Assembly (NCBI RefSeq): GCF_001667315.1
Contig: NZ_LZHT01000011.1
Span: 1-64,000 of the forward strand
Origin: Mycobacterium sp. 852002-10029_SCH5224772
GTDB lineage: Bacteria > Actinomycetota > Actinomycetes > Mycobacteriales > Mycobacteriaceae
Reading direction: 5' to 3'
Length of the DNA: 64,000 nucleotides
Shown: positions 1 through 9,272 of the stretch, piece after piece
Position numbering within the stretch: position 1 is the stretch's first letter
Layout: every line of letters begins with the position of its first letter
Position numbers and translations under genes: made by a program
The notes under the pieces: generated by a model
What the model saw: the letters and a program-made list of their open reading frames with translations, nothing else
What the model was told of the DNA's origin: nothing
Database searches by the model: none

Positions 1-282
1 CGACCCGCGACGGCGTGGGTATCTCCATGGTCTATCCCCAACACGGTCCGCGCCTGGTTTTCCTGTTCGCCCCCGCGCCCGTCCCGCCCGGGGGGGGGTG
101 GCCCCGACCCGCGGGTCGCCACCACCGGCATGCGCTGGGTGGCGCTTTGGGTGGGGACCCGCGGGTCGGGGCCGCCCGGCGCGGGGTGGCCCGGCGGGAC
201 GGGCGCGGGGGCGATCTGGAAAACCAGGCGCGGACCGTGTTGGGGATCTCCGATGGAGATCCCCAGGCCGTCGCGGATCTCG
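1..282. repeat. Large fold-back inverted repeat at the window edge
   Basis: Bases 1-120 are the reverse complement of about 153-282, with a short loop near 120-150 and a strong inner stem (100-117 with 157-173). The match is near perfect close to the loop. It worsens toward base 1, with small substitutions and an 8-base length difference in a G run. This pattern suggests a folded-back read or contig end rather than a biological element. Confidence 0.8.
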
Positions 283-545
283 ACCGTCGGCACCCGGAAT
301 CCGTCGAGAAAGATGCCGCGGTGGCTCAGATCGATGGCCACCCACTGAACCCCCGTGAACCGCAGCACCACATCCGGGTGGGACGTGGGGGACCGCGGCG
401 TGGGACCCCCGGGGCCCTCCAGCGGGATGTCGCAGCCTGGGCCGTAGCCGACGAGCACGTCGCGTCCAGGGGCGAAGACATACCTGCTCGGTCCGGCCCA
501 CACGGTCAGCGGGTAGGCCGGAACGGCCGAAGCCTCGGTCGGCAT
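1..545 (-). CDS. FHA-domain protein, N-terminal part (Rv1747-like), runs off the left edge
   Basis: Reading on the minus strand from the ATG at 543-545 gives MPTEASAVPAYPLTV, then a forkhead-associated (phosphothreonine-binding) domain: GRDVLVGYGPGCDIPLEG, a gap, then VVLRFTGVQWVAIDLSHRG and GLGISIGDPQHGPRLVFQ, followed by a Pro/Gly-rich linker. The pattern and the segment after it resemble the first FHA domain of the mycobacterial ABC exporter Rv1747. The usual FHA arginine/serine contacts are not well kept: the strand has GYGPGC where GRxxxx is typical. A possible Shine-Dalgarno, AGGTGG, lies just upstream. Positions below about 130 are a fold-back copy of the same DNA, so the true continuation of the protein is not visible here. 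FHA identity is fairly sure; the ABC-transporter part is inferred only. Confidence 0.6.
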   Translation of the reverse strand, partial: MPTEASAVPAYPLTVWAGPSRYVFAPGRDVLVGYGPGCDIPLEGPGGPTPRSPTSHPDVVLRFTGVQWVAIDLSHRGIFLDGFRVPTVEIRDGLGISIGDPQHGPRLVFQIAPAPVPPGHPAPGGPDPRVPTQSATQRMPVVATRGSGPPPPGRDGRGGEQENQARTVLGIDHGDTHAVAG

Positions 546-659
546 GGCCGCCACCTTTCGTCACCGGTCAGCTCGATGTCGTCTCGCCGTCAGGCGCCGG
601 TCGCCCGTTCGGTTACGTGTCTACTCCTGCCGGAGGTCCGCTCACCATGGTCGCGACGT

Positions 660-1148
660 TCACAGCGAGTGACGGCGGCTCGCCAGCGAGGTTGCCAGGG
701 AGGCATCGTCGAGCAGCCGGCGCAACACGCTGACTGCTTGCACCAGCACCTGGCGGTCGCCGGAGTCGAGCAGCGCCAATTGGGGTTCGATCGCGGCTGC
801 ACGGTCGGCCCGAACGGCGTTGAGCGTGCGCCTGCCGTCAGCGGTGATGCGGATGCGGACGGCCCGCGCATCACCTGGGTCGACCGTGCGGGTCACCAGG
901 CCCGCTTCCTCGAGACGGCGCACCTGAGTGGTCATCGTCGGTTGCGAACAGTGATCGACGGCGGCGAGGTCACCGATTCGGGCTTCGCCGTGTACTTCGA
1001 TGGTGGCCAGCAGCCTCGCCTGCGCTGCCGGCAGCGGCATCTGGATGCGCTGGGTGGCCAGGCGGTTGAGCCGCGCGACCACGGCGAGCAGATCCGCCCC
1101 CAGCCCTTTCGCTCCCTCGAGCTTTGCGGTGTCGACGACGTTGTCCAT
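660..1148 (-). CDS. MarR-family transcriptional regulator (Rv2327-like)
   Basis: 162 residues from ATG 1148 ([15 protein letters not shown]); a longer frame exists upstream but this start fits the family length (Rv2327 is about 163). The winged helix-turn-helix is visible around residues 55-110: [21 protein letters not shown], then [19 protein letters not shown], then the wing [22 protein letters not shown]-terminal helical dimerisation segment follows. It diverges from the ECF transporter gene at 1258, as Rv2327 does from Rv2326c in M. tuberculosis, so it may control that transporter. The ligand is unknown. Confidence 0.85.
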   Translation of the reverse strand: MDNVVDTAKLEGAKGLGADLLAVVARLNRLATQRIQMPLPAAQARLLATIEVHGEARIGDLAAVDHCSQPTMTTQVRRLEEAGLVTRTVDPGDARAVRIRITADGRRTLNAVRADRAAAIEPQLALLDSGDRQVLVQAVSVLRRLLDDASLATSLASRRHSL

Positions 1149-1160
1149 GTATCCATGGTT

Positions 1161-1177
1161 GCATAGCTTTGCTAAGC
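1161..1177. promoter_or_regulatory. Imperfect dyad in the MarR/ECF divergent gap (candidate operator)
   Basis: GCATAGC-TTT-GCTAAGC, two 7-base arms with one mismatch, lies 13 bp upstream of the MarR start and 80 bp upstream of the transporter start. MarR proteins usually bind such dyads in their own divergent promoter; assignment here is inference. Confidence 0.35.
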
Positions 1178-1257
1178 GAGGCCAAAATGGCGACGCGTGC
1201 CGCGCCAAAAGCCGTCTTCAGCGGACACTCCCTGCCTGGGCTGGCACAATCGCCAAA

Positions 1258-3300
1258 GTGACCTTGCTGCGTTTTCGGCAACCTGGGGAAGGGGCCCTGC
1301 GGCCGAATGAGTTGGCACAGGCCGCGGTCATGGGGGCCCTCTGTGCGGCGATCGAGATCCTCGCCGCGGTAATCCCGTTCGCTCAGGGATTGGGCGTGCT
1401 GGGCACGGTGCCCATGGGATTGCTCGCCTACCGCTACCGTCCGCGGGCGCTGATGGCCGCGACGGTGGCCGGCGGCGTGATCGCGTTTTTGATCGCTGGA
1501 CTGGGCAGCCTGTTCATGCTCGTCGACTGCGCATGGGTCGGCGGACTGTGCGGCATCGTCAAACGCAAGGGCCGGGGCACGCCGACGGTCGCCGTCTTGT
1601 CGCTGATCGCCGGAGTCCTCTGGGGCGCCGGGTGGGTCGCGGTGTTGGCGGTGCTGACCAACCTGCGGCAGTTGTTCTTCGACGTGATCACGGCCAACGC
1701 CAACGGGGTCGCGTCATTGCTGACCTGGGTCCACCTGCCCGGCGTCGGCGACGCGCTGAAGCGCTACGTCGCCGACGGGATACACCACTGGCCGCTGCTG
1801 ATTTTTCCGTACATGGTCTTGTTGGTCGTCATCGTTTCGTTCATCAGCTGGTCGGCGCTGTCTCGCCTGCTGGACCGGATGCGCAAGATCCCTGACGTGC
1901 ACAAGTTGGATGTTTCCGAGGGTGCGCAGGCGGGCGGCGCCCCGGTCGGGCCGGTGCCCGTGCGATTGGACGCAGTGTCATTCCGGTATCCCGGCGCCGA
2001 CCGAGACGCGCTGCGCGAGGTCAGCCTCGATGTCCAGGCTGGGGAACACATCGCCGTGACCGGGGCCAACGGCTCGGGTAAGACCACGTTGATGTTGATG
2101 CTGGCCGGCCGGGAACCGACGTCCGGAACCGTCGAGCGCCCCGGGGCGGTGGGGCTGGGCGAGATGGGTGGCACCGCAATCGTCCTGCAGCACCCGAAGA
2201 GTCAGGTCCTGGGCACGCGGGTCGCCGACGACGTGGTGTGGGGTTTGCCCGCGGGCGCACAGATCGACGTCAGCGAATTGCTGCGCGAGGTCGGGCTCGA
2301 GGGATTTGCCGAACGCGACACCGGAGGCCTGTCGGGCGGAGAGCTGCAGCGGCTTGCGCTCGCGGCCGCGCTGGCGCGGGATCCGGCGCTGCTCATCGCC
2401 GACGAGGTCACCACGATGGTTGACCAGCAGGGGCGAGATTCGTTGCTGGGCGTGCTCTCTGGCCTCGCGAAACGCCACCGGAGCGCCTTGGTGCACATCA
2501 CCCATTACGACAACGAGGCCGCCTCCGCCGACCGCATCATCAGACTCAGCGACTCGCCGGATAACACGGTCACGGCCGAGATCCCGGCCACTCCCGCACG
2601 GACCGCGCCCGTCACACCGCGGTCACACACGCCGGTGCTCGAGCTCGTCGACGTCAGTCACGAATACGCCAGCGGCACACCGTGGGCCAAGGTTGCCCTG
2701 CGCGATGTCAGCTTCGTGGTGGAGCGGGGCGACGGGGTGTTGATCCACGGCGGCAACGGCTCCGGTAAATCGACGCTCGCGTGGATCATGGCCGGGTTGA
2801 CGACCCCCACCGGCGGCGCCTGCCTGCTCGACGGCGAGCCCACTCACGAGCACGTCGGGGAGGTCGCGCTCTCGTTCCAGTCGGCCCGCCTGCAGCTGAT
2901 GCGCGACCACGTCGACGCCGAAGTCGCCTCCGCGGCGGGGTTTTCGCACCTCGACCAGGACCGCGTGGCCGAGGCGCTGATCTCGGTCGGGCTGGACCCG
3001 GCGATGGGCGCGCGGCGTATCGACCAACTCAGTGGCGGCCAGATGCGCCGTGTGGTGCTGGCCGGACTGCTGGCCCGTTCCCCGCGGGCGTTGGTCCTCG
3101 ACGAGCCGTTAGCGGGATTGGACGCCGGCAGTCAGCGCGGCCTGTTGCGGCTGTTGGAAAACCTGCGCAGGGAAAGAGGTCTGACGGTGGTGGTGATCTC
3201 CCACGACATCGTCGGGCTGGAGGAGCTCTGCCCGCGATCTCTGTATCTGCGCAACGGGGTGCTGGAAACGGCATCGACGGCGGCGGGGGGAATGCCGTGA
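1258..3300 (+). CDS. ECF-type transporter: membrane S-like domain fused to two ABC ATPases (Rv2326c-like)
   Basis: 680 residues from GTG 1258 ([12 protein letters not shown]). The first ~210 residues hold five or six hydrophobic helices, like an energy-coupling-factor substrate-binding (S) subunit. Two ABC ATPase domains follow. The first has Walker [10 protein letters not shown], signature LSGGE and Walker B ALLIADE. The second has [14 protein letters not shown] and [12 protein letters not shown]. This corresponds to the M. tuberculosis fusion Rv2326c (about 697 residues), which combines S, EcfA1 and EcfA2 in one chain. The EcfT partner follows with a 4-bp GTGA overlap, so the two are translated together at the cytoplasmic membrane. 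The imported substrate, usually a vitamin or metal in this class, cannot be told from sequence. Confidence 0.9.
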   Translation: MTLLRFRQPGEGALRPNELAQAAVMGALCAAIEILAAVIPFAQGLGVLGTVPMGLLAYRYRPRALMAATVAGGVIAFLIAGLGSLFMLVDCAWVGGLCGIVKRKGRGTPTVAVLSLIAGVLWGAGWVAVLAVLTNLRQLFFDVITANANGVASLLTWVHLPGVGDALKRYVADGIHHWPLLIFPYMVLLVVIVSFISWSALSRLLDRMRKIPDVHKLDVSEGAQAGGAPVGPVPVRLDAVSFRYPGADRDALREVSLDVQAGEHIAVTGANGSGKTTLMLMLAGREPTSGTVERPGAVGLGEMGGTAIVLQHPKSQVLGTRVADDVVWGLPAGAQIDVSELLREVGLEGFAERDTGGLSGGELQRLALAAALARDPALLIADEVTTMVDQQGRDSLLGVLSGLAKRHRSALVHITHYDNEAASADRIIRLSDSPDNTVTAEIPATPARTAPVTPRSHTPVLELVDVSHEYASGTPWAKVALRDVSFVVERGDGVLIHGGNGSGKSTLAWIMAGLTTPTGGACLLDGEPTHEHVGEVALSFQSARLQLMRDHVDAEVASAAGFSHLDQDRVAEALISVGLDPAMGARRIDQLSGGQMRRVVLAGLLARSPRALVLDEPLAGLDAGSQRGLLRLLENLRRERGLTVVVISHDIVGLEELCPRSLYLRNGVLETASTAAGGMP

Positions 3301-4148
3301 CCGCGCCCACGGACGCCAAGTCGGCGGGGCGGACTCGGCGCACGCCCCGTCCGGTCGTCTTGTTGGTCCCGGTGCCCGGGACGTCGAAAATCCATGAACT
3401 GTGGGCCGGCACCAAACTCCTGGTGGTGCTGGGCGTTTCGGTGATCCTGACCTTCTATCCGGGTTGGGCGACCGTCGGGCTGATGTTGGTCCTGTTGGTG
3501 ACTGCCGCCCGGCTCGCGCACATTCCCCGCGGTGCGCTGCCGTCGCCGCGGCGCTGGATATGGATTGCCCTCGCGGTGGGCGGCATCACGGCCGCGCTCG
3601 GCGCCGGCAGCCCGGTGGTCTCGATCGCCGGCGTGCACATTGGGCTGGGCGGGACGTTGCACTTCGTGCGGGTCACCGCGCTGTCGATCGTGTTGATCGG
3701 GCTGGGGGCGATGCTGTCCTGGACCACCAACGTCGCCGAAATGGGGCCGGCGCTGGCCGCTTTGGGGCGCCCCCTGCGGTGGTTGCGGATCCCGAGCGAC
3801 GAATGGGCCGTTGCCCTGGCGCTCGCGCTGCGTGCCTTCCCGATGTTGATCGAGGAATTCCAGGTGCTCTACGCCGCCCGGCGCCTGCGGCCCAACCAGA
3901 CACCGCGCAACCGCCGGGCCCGCCGCCGCCAGCAGGCCCGCGACATGATCGACTTACTTACCGCGGCAATCGTTGTGACGTTGCGGCGCGCCGACGAAAT
4001 GGGCGATGCGATCACCGCCCGGGGTGGCATCGGTCAGCTGTCGGCCTCTCCGGCGCGCCCGAAGCTCGCGGACTGGGTGACGCTGGCCGTCACCGCCGCC
4101 GCCGGAGCGACCGGGGTGGTCATCGACTCGATGGTCCACCTTCATTAG
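3297..4148 (+). CDS. EcfT transmembrane coupling subunit (Rv2325c-like)
   Basis: 283 residues from GTG 3297, overlapping the stop of the preceding gene (GTGA). After a charged N-terminus, hydrophobic helices cover about residues 40-80, 85-110 and 120-150, and the last helix lies at the C-terminus ([17 protein letters not shown]). The EcfT-specific cytoplasmic Ala-Arg-Gly motifs are readable: LYAARRLRP and AITARGGIG near the C-terminus. These sit against the ATPases in ECF complexes. Length matches Rv2325c (about 282). Together with the fused gene upstream it makes a complete ECF importer. Confidence 0.9.
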   Translation: MTAPTDAKSAGRTRRTPRPVVLLVPVPGTSKIHELWAGTKLLVVLGVSVILTFYPGWATVGLMLVLLVTAARLAHIPRGALPSPRRWIWIALAVGGITAALGAGSPVVSIAGVHIGLGGTLHFVRVTALSIVLIGLGAMLSWTTNVAEMGPALAALGRPLRWLRIPSDEWAVALALALRAFPMLIEEFQVLYAARRLRPNQTPRNRRARRRQQARDMIDLLTAAIVVTLRRADEMGDAITARGGIGQLSASPARPKLADWVTLAVTAAAGATGVVIDSMVHLH

Positions 4149-4184
4149 GCGAGTCGGTGTGAGCCCTTCGCGCAGCGTGAGCAG

Positions 4185-4637
4185 ATGACCGACATCCAGC
4201 GCGCCCGCACCATCGCGGCTGCCATCGACGATGTCTGGAATGTCCTGGCAGACTTCGGTTCCCTCAGCTCGTGGTGCGGCAACGTCGATCACTCGTGTGT
4301 CCTGTACTCCGGTCCCGGGGGCGGCCCGGTCGGCACCGCCCGCCGGGTCCAGGTCAAGCGTGACGCGCTGGTCGAGCGCATCACCGAATTCGACCCGGGC
4401 CGCACCCTGGCCTACGACATCGACGGCTTGCCCCGCCGCCTACGGCGCGTGACCAACCGCTGGACGTTGACGCCCGCAGGCGGCCACACCACCCGGGTAT
4501 CCCTGACCAGCACGGTCGAAATCGGGCCTGGCGCAACGCGCAAGCTGGCCGAGCGCGTCCTGTGTCGCTTCCTCGCACGGCAGTCCGACGCGCTGCTCGT
4601 CGGGCTCGCGAATCGATTGGAGAACGGCAGTGTCTGA
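4185..4637 (+). CDS. SRPBCC (polyketide cyclase/START-like) small protein
   Basis: 150 residues from ATG 4185. It opens with a classic SRPBCC start (ARTIAAAIDDVWNVLADFGSLSSWCGNVD), followed by alternating strands and a C-terminal amphipathic helix (RKLAERVLCRFLARQSDALLVGLANRLE) that closes the hydrophobic cavity in this fold. Such proteins bind or modify small hydrophobic ligands; the ligand here is unknown. Its 3' end overlaps the sulfatase start by 8 bp, so the two are probably co-translated. Neither gene has a counterpart at this place in M. tuberculosis. Confidence 0.75.
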   Translation: MTDIQRARTIAAAIDDVWNVLADFGSLSSWCGNVDHSCVLYSGPGGGPVGTARRVQVKRDALVERITEFDPGRTLAYDIDGLPRRLRRVTNRWTLTPAGGHTTRVSLTSTVEIGPGATRKLAERVLCRFLARQSDALLVGLANRLENGSV

Positions 4638-6444
4638 TCGCCCCGATGTCATCGTGATCATGACGGACGAAGAACGCGCGGTGCCGCCCTACGAGTCGCC
4701 CGACGTGCTGGCGTGGCGTGACCGAACGCTGGGCGGACGCAAGTGGTTCGAGGATCACGGCGTCTGTTTCGTCCGCCACTACACCGGCTCGCTGGCCTGC
4801 GTGCCCAGTCGCCCAACGATTTTCACTGGGCAATACCCCGACCTGCACGGGGTCACTCAAACCGACGGCATCGGAAAGACCGCCGATGATTCCCGCATGC
4901 GGTGGCTGCGCCAGGGCGAAGTTCCGACGCTGGGCAACTGGTTCCGCGCGGGGGGATACGACACCCACTACGACGGCAAATGGCACATTTCGCATGCTGA
5001 CCTCACCGACCCGGCGACCGGTGGTCCGTTGGCTACCAACGACGATGACGGCATCGTCGACCCGGCCGCGGTGCGCCGCTATCTGGACGCCGACCCGCTC
5101 GGCCCGTTCGGTTTCTCCGGATGGGTTGGCCCTGAGCCGCACGGCGCGGCCCTGGCCAACGCCGGCATTCGCCGCGACCCGCTGATCGCCGATCGCGTGG
5201 TCGCTTGGCTCACCGCGCGTTACGCCCGTCGTTGCGCCGGCGATCCCGCCGCGCTGCGTCCGTTTCTTCTGGTGGCCAGCTTCGTGAATCCCCATGACAT
5301 CGTGCTGTTTCCGGCATGGTCACGGCGGGGACCGGTGAAGCCGTCACCACTGGACCCGCCGCCGGTGCCTGCGGCTCCGACCGCGGACGAAGACCTGTCC
5401 ACCAAGCCGGCCGCGCAAATCGCCTTCCGCGAGGCGTATTACTCCGGGTACGGCCCGGCACCCGCGATCAACTGGACTTACGAACGCAACGCGCAACGCT
5501 ACCGCGACCTGTACTACCGGTTGCACGCCGAGTCGGACGGTCCGATCGACCGAGTGCGACGGGCCGTCACCGAATCCGGGTCGCAGAACGCAGTGCTGGT
5601 GCGCACGGCCGACCACGGCGATCTCCTCGGAGCTCATGGCGGGCTGCACCAAAAATGGTTCAACCTCTACGACGAGGCCACCCGCGTTCCCTTCGTCATC
5701 GCGCGCATCGGCGAGCGCTCCACGGGGCGCCGGGTGGTCACGGCACCGACCTCGCACGTCGACCTTGTCCCGACGCTGCTGGCGGCCGCCGGCGTCGACG
5801 TGGCCGCGGCCGCGGCCGCACTGACGGAGTCGTTTTCCGAAGTGCACGAGTTGCCCGGCCGCAACCTCATGCCGATGATTGACGAAGAGCGCGGCGTTCC
5901 CGACGACGGCCGGGCCGTCTACCTGATGACCCGCGACAACGTGCTCGAGGGCGACAGCGGGGCGTCCGGCCTGGGACGGCAACTGAAGCGGACGGCCAAT
6001 CCCCCCGCGCCACTGCGCATTCGGATCCCGGCGCACACCGCATCCAATTTCGAGGGGCTGGTCGTTCGTGTCGACGACGCGTCGGCCGCCGGTGGCGGCG
6101 GGCACCTGTGGAAGCTGGTGCGCACCTTCGACGATCTCGGCACCTGGACCGAACCCGGGTTGCGCCACCTGGCGGCCAACGGGCTTGGGGGAGAGGCGTA
6201 CCGCACATCGCCGCTCGACGACCAATGGGAGCTGTACGACCTGACCGCGGACCCGATCGAGGCGATCAACCGTTGGACGGATCCACACCTGCAGGACCTG
6301 CGCCAGCATCTGCGCTCCCAACTCAAACACGTCCGGGCACAATCTGTTCCCGAGCGAAACAATCCCTGGCCGTATGCCTCTCGCCGCGCAGAGCCAGCAC
6401 GTTCGCAGCCGTCCCGGGTGGCGCGGCTGCTGCGCCGGCGCTGA
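4630..6444 (+). CDS. Type I sulfatase / alkaline-phosphatase superfamily hydrolase
   Basis: 604 residues from GTG 4630. The formylglycine-generating motif Cys-x-Pro-Ser-Arg is present as CVPSR (Cys57). Metal ligands are readable in VIVIMTDEER near the N-terminus, with Asp-Glu in place of the commoner Asp-Asp, and in RTADHGDLLGAHGG in the middle. GKWH (residues ~117-120) is also typical. Cys57 would be converted to formylglycine and attack a sulfate ester. Length is close to the M. tuberculosis hydrolase Rv3077 (about 603). No signal peptide is seen, so a cytoplasmic enzyme is likely. The substrate is unknown; it sits with an SRPBCC protein and a permease. Confidence 0.85.
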   Translation: MSDRPDVIVIMTDEERAVPPYESPDVLAWRDRTLGGRKWFEDHGVCFVRHYTGSLACVPSRPTIFTGQYPDLHGVTQTDGIGKTADDSRMRWLRQGEVPTLGNWFRAGGYDTHYDGKWHISHADLTDPATGGPLATNDDDGIVDPAAVRRYLDADPLGPFGFSGWVGPEPHGAALANAGIRRDPLIADRVVAWLTARYARRCAGDPAALRPFLLVASFVNPHDIVLFPAWSRRGPVKPSPLDPPPVPAAPTADEDLSTKPAAQIAFREAYYSGYGPAPAINWTYERNAQRYRDLYYRLHAESDGPIDRVRRAVTESGSQNAVLVRTADHGDLLGAHGGLHQKWFNLYDEATRVPFVIARIGERSTGRRVVTAPTSHVDLVPTLLAAAGVDVAAAAAALTESFSEVHELPGRNLMPMIDEERGVPDDGRAVYLMTRDNVLEGDSGASGLGRQLKRTANPPAPLRIRIPAHTASNFEGLVVRVDDASAAGGGGHLWKLVRTFDDLGTWTEPGLRHLAANGLGGEAYRTSPLDDQWELYDLTADPIEAINRWTDPHLQDLRQHLRSQLKHVRAQSVPERNNPWPYASRRAEPARSQPSRVARLLRRR

Positions 6445-6468
6445 CCGCAGCGGAAACAGGAGGGGCAA

Positions 6469-7923
6469 TTGCCAGACACGTCGATCGGCCTGAAAGAGCA
6501 GATGCTGCGGCGGCGCCCGGCGGTGGGCGCACATGTCGCGCACGGGGCCGCCGACCACCTCAAGCGCGGCATCGGCACCTTTCAGTTGACGATGTTCGGG
6601 GTCGGCTCGACGATCGGCACGGGGATCTTCTTCGTCATGTCCCAAGCCGTCCCCGAAGCGGGTCCGGGAGTCATCGTCTCGTTCCTGCTCGCGGGTCTCG
6701 CCGCCGGCCTCGCGGCCGTCTGCTACGCCGAACTGGCCTCGGCGGTGCCGGTTTCGGGTTCGTCGTATTCGTACGCCTACACCACGCTCGGCGAGGTGGT
6801 GGCGGTAGGCGTGGCGGCCTGCCTGCTGCTGGAATACGGGGTGGCCACCGCCGCGGTGGCGGTCAACTGGAGCGGCTACTTGAACAGGCTGCTGAGCAAT
6901 GTCGTGGGATTCCAACTGCCGCACGCCTTGTCGGCCGCGCCGTGGGATGCGCAACCCGGCTATGTGAACCTGCCGGCGATCACGCTGATCGGAATGTGCG
7001 CGTTGTTGCTCATCCGTGGCGCCAGCGAATCGGCGAGGGTCAACGCGATCATGGTGTTGATCAAGCTCGGCGTGCTCGTCGTGTTCGTGATCGTCGCCTT
7101 CACCGCGTTCGATGCGCACCATCTTCAGAACTTCGCACCGTTCGGCGTGGCGGGCATCGGGTCGGCCGCCGGCACCATTTTCTTCTCCTACATCGGACTC
7201 GATGCCGTGTCCACCGCGGGTGACGAGGTGAAGAATCCGCAGAAAACCATGCCGCGCGCGCTGATCGCCGCGCTGCTGACCGTCACCGGGGTCTACGTCT
7301 TCGTGGCGGTGGCCGCGCTGGGTACCCAGCCGTGGCAGGACTTCGCCGGCCAGCAGGAGGCCGGGCTGTCGACGATTCTCGAAAACGTCACCCATGGCAG
7401 CTGGGCCGGGTCGATTCTTGCTGCCGGCGCGGTCATTTCGATCTTCAGTGTCACGCTGGTCACCATGTACGCCCTGACGCGCATCCTGTTCGCCATGGGC
7501 CGGGACGGGCTACTGCCCATAAGGTTCGCGACGGTGAACCCACGCACGATGACCCCGGTGAACAACACGGTGATCGTCGCGATGGCGGCCTCGACGCTGG
7601 CCGCCTTCATCCCGCTGCAAAAGCTGGCGGACATGGTGTCGATCGGCACGCTCACCGCGTTCGTCGTCGTCTCTGTCGGCGTGATCGTCTTACGGGTGCG
7701 CGAGCCCGACCTGCCGCGGGGTTTCAAGGTCCCGGGTTACCCTGTCACGCCGGTTCTTTCGGTGGTGGCCTGCGGCTACATCCTCGCCAGCTTGCACTGG
7801 TACACCTGGATCGCGTTCAGCGGCTGGGTGTTGCTTGCCCTGGTTTTCTATTTCGTCTGGGGCCGCCACCACAGCGCGCTCAACGACGAGACAGCTGGTG
7901 AGGTATCGATCGACTCCCAGTGA
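6469..7923 (+). CDS. APC-family amino-acid permease (Rv2320c/RocE-like position)
   Basis: 484 residues from TTG 6469, chosen because GGAGGGG lies just upstream and the N-terminus MPDTSIGLKEQMLRRR fits the family. About 12-14 membrane helices follow. The first carries the unwound substrate motif GVGSTIGTGIFF (APC pattern G-S-G-I-G-x-G-I). ISIFSVTLVTMYALTRILFAMGRDGLLP is the conserved late helix and loop of cationic amino-acid transporters. It occupies the position of rocE (Rv2320c) beside the usp operon, but the ornithine aminotransferase genes that accompany rocE are absent. Substrate is therefore left open. Confidence 0.85.
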   Translation: MPDTSIGLKEQMLRRRPAVGAHVAHGAADHLKRGIGTFQLTMFGVGSTIGTGIFFVMSQAVPEAGPGVIVSFLLAGLAAGLAAVCYAELASAVPVSGSSYSYAYTTLGEVVAVGVAACLLLEYGVATAAVAVNWSGYLNRLLSNVVGFQLPHALSAAPWDAQPGYVNLPAITLIGMCALLLIRGASESARVNAIMVLIKLGVLVVFVIVAFTAFDAHHLQNFAPFGVAGIGSAAGTIFFSYIGLDAVSTAGDEVKNPQKTMPRALIAALLTVTGVYVFVAVAALGTQPWQDFAGQQEAGLSTILENVTHGSWAGSILAAGAVISIFSVTLVTMYALTRILFAMGRDGLLPIRFATVNPRTMTPVNNTVIVAMAASTLAAFIPLQKLADMVSIGTLTAFVVVSVGVIVLRVREPDLPRGFKVPGYPVTPVLSVVACGYILASLHWYTWIAFSGWVLLALVFYFVWGRHHSALNDETAGEVSIDSQ

Positions 7924-7931
7924 CGCGGCGC

Positions 7932-9272
7932 TCAGCGGCGCGCTGCGGCCGCGTTGGCCGCCGCCTGAGCCCGCCGCAACGTCGACTCGACATCGCCGCG
8001 GCCCAAGAACATTTCGTCGAAATACGGCTGCAGGGCGTCATTGCCGGCGGCAAAGCCGGCGCCCCCCGGCGCCGGTATGCGCGGGCCGTTCAACACGGCA
8101 AAGAAGGGTGTGACGTCGACACCGCGGGTGGCCCAATAGCGAAAGTAGACAGGTTGGGCCGAGGACACCGCGGGGATGGCCGCACCATAGCGGCCCAGGT
8201 ATTCGTTGCCCTGCTTGCTGCCCATCCACGCCAGGACCTGACGGACCGCGTCGGGATGCCGTGTCGCCGCATTGCCCGCCGCGGCAATGCCGTTGGTGAC
8301 GCTGACGCGGCCCGCCGGACCCGACGGCATCATGGCCACACCCCAATGGAAGCGGGCATCGCGGGCCACCGGGGCCAAGTTGTAGGTCCCTGACTGGAAC
8401 AGCGCCATCCGGCCGGCCAGGAACTGGTTGCGGGAAAAGTAGCCGTTGTCGTTGGTGTTGGCGGCGGGCGGCGCGACGTGGTCGCGGTTGATCAGGTCGA
8501 CCAGGTATTGAAAGGCGGTCACGGCCGCGGGATTGTCGAACGCAAACTCATCGCCGCGCTGGAACACGCCGCCGGCCGAACCGATGTAGTTCAGGTAGAT
8601 CCCCTGCGGATCGTTGGCGGCGTTGTACGCCCACTGCCGCACCCGTCCCGGGTCGAAGCCCGCGGTGTCTCCGCGGTTTCCGTCGGCATCGACGGCGAGC
8701 CGCGCGAGTATCGGGCGCAGCGTGTCGCCGCCGTCGGGGCTCCACCGCAAGGTGTTCAGCTGGGCGGGGTCGATGCCGGCGGCGCCGAGGAGATCGGCGT
8801 TGTAGTACAACGCGATTCCGGCGTCGGTCAGTTGCGGTACACCCCAGAGCCTGCCGTTGCGGGTGAACTGCTCGACGACCGGATGCTCCCAGTCCGACGC
8901 CGCGGTGGGACCAAGCGCCGCACCGATATCCAGGAGCCTGCCGCTGTCGGCGTAAGCCGCGAGGTAGGCGTTGGACAGCCAGAAGATGTCGTCGGCGCTG
9001 CCGCCGGCCACGTCGGTGCGCAGGGTGTTGAAATAGGTCGAGTACGCCACCAGGTTGACGTGCACGTCGATGTCGGGGTGGGCGCGGCTGAACTCGTGGA
9101 ACGATTGCCGATAGGCCGCGCCGATCTGATCGCCCCAGATTCGCACCGTCACAATGGTCTTGCCGCCGTGGGGCTGGGCGGTGTAATCCAGCAGCACCGC
9201 CGTCGCCGCCAAGAGCACCGCGACCAGTCCGACCGCTCCGGCGACCAGTGTGGAGAACCGGGGCCGGGTCAC
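7932..9272 (-). CDS. uspC: UspC, extracellular sugar-binding lipoprotein-like subunit of an ABC importer
   Basis: 446 residues from GTG 9272 (VTRPRFSTLVAGAVGLVAVLL), which overlaps the uspB stop as GTGA. The N-terminal hydrophobic helix is a membrane anchor or signal sequence; no lipobox cysteine is visible. The mature part is a family 1 solute-binding protein: VTVRIWGDQIGAAYRQSFHEFSRAHPDIDVHV, then DIFWLSNAYLAAYADSGRLLDI, WGVPQLTDAGIALYYNADLL and MALFQSGTYNLAPV. In M. tuberculosis UspC (Rv2318) is the binding protein of the UspABC amino-sugar importer. Gene order uspA-uspB-uspC is preserved here on the minus strand. Confidence 0.9.
   Translation of the reverse strand: MTRPRFSTLVAGAVGLVAVLLAATAVLLDYTAQPHGGKTIVTVRIWGDQIGAAYRQSFHEFSRAHPDIDVHVNLVAYSTYFNTLRTDVAGGSADDIFWLSNAYLAAYADSGRLLDIGAALGPTAASDWEHPVVEQFTRNGRLWGVPQLTDAGIALYYNADLLGAAGIDPAQLNTLRWSPDGGDTLRPILARLAVDADGNRGDTAGFDPGRVRQWAYNAANDPQGIYLNYIGSAGGVFQRGDEFAFDNPAAVTAFQYLVDLINRDHVAPPAANTNDNGYFSRNQFLAGRMALFQSGTYNLAPVARDARFHWGVAMMPSGPAGRVSVTNGIAAAGNAATRHPDAVRQVLAWMGSKQGNEYLGRYGAAIPAVSSAQPVYFRYWATRGVDVTPFFAVLNGPRIPAPGGAGFAAGNDALQPYFDEMFLGRGDVESTLRRAQAAANAAAARR

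Noticed and set aside
15..1166. Long plus-strand open frame of 383 codons at the left end
   Set aside because: It runs antisense to the FHA and MarR genes, and its first part is the fold-back copy of the FHA DNA. Composition is Arg/His/Gly-rich, typical of antisense frames in high-GC DNA.
5344..7395. 683-codon minus-strand open frame opposite the sulfatase and permease
   Set aside because: The protein is Arg/His/Gln/Asp-rich with no domain, and both opposite genes have clear family motifs and ribosome-binding sites.
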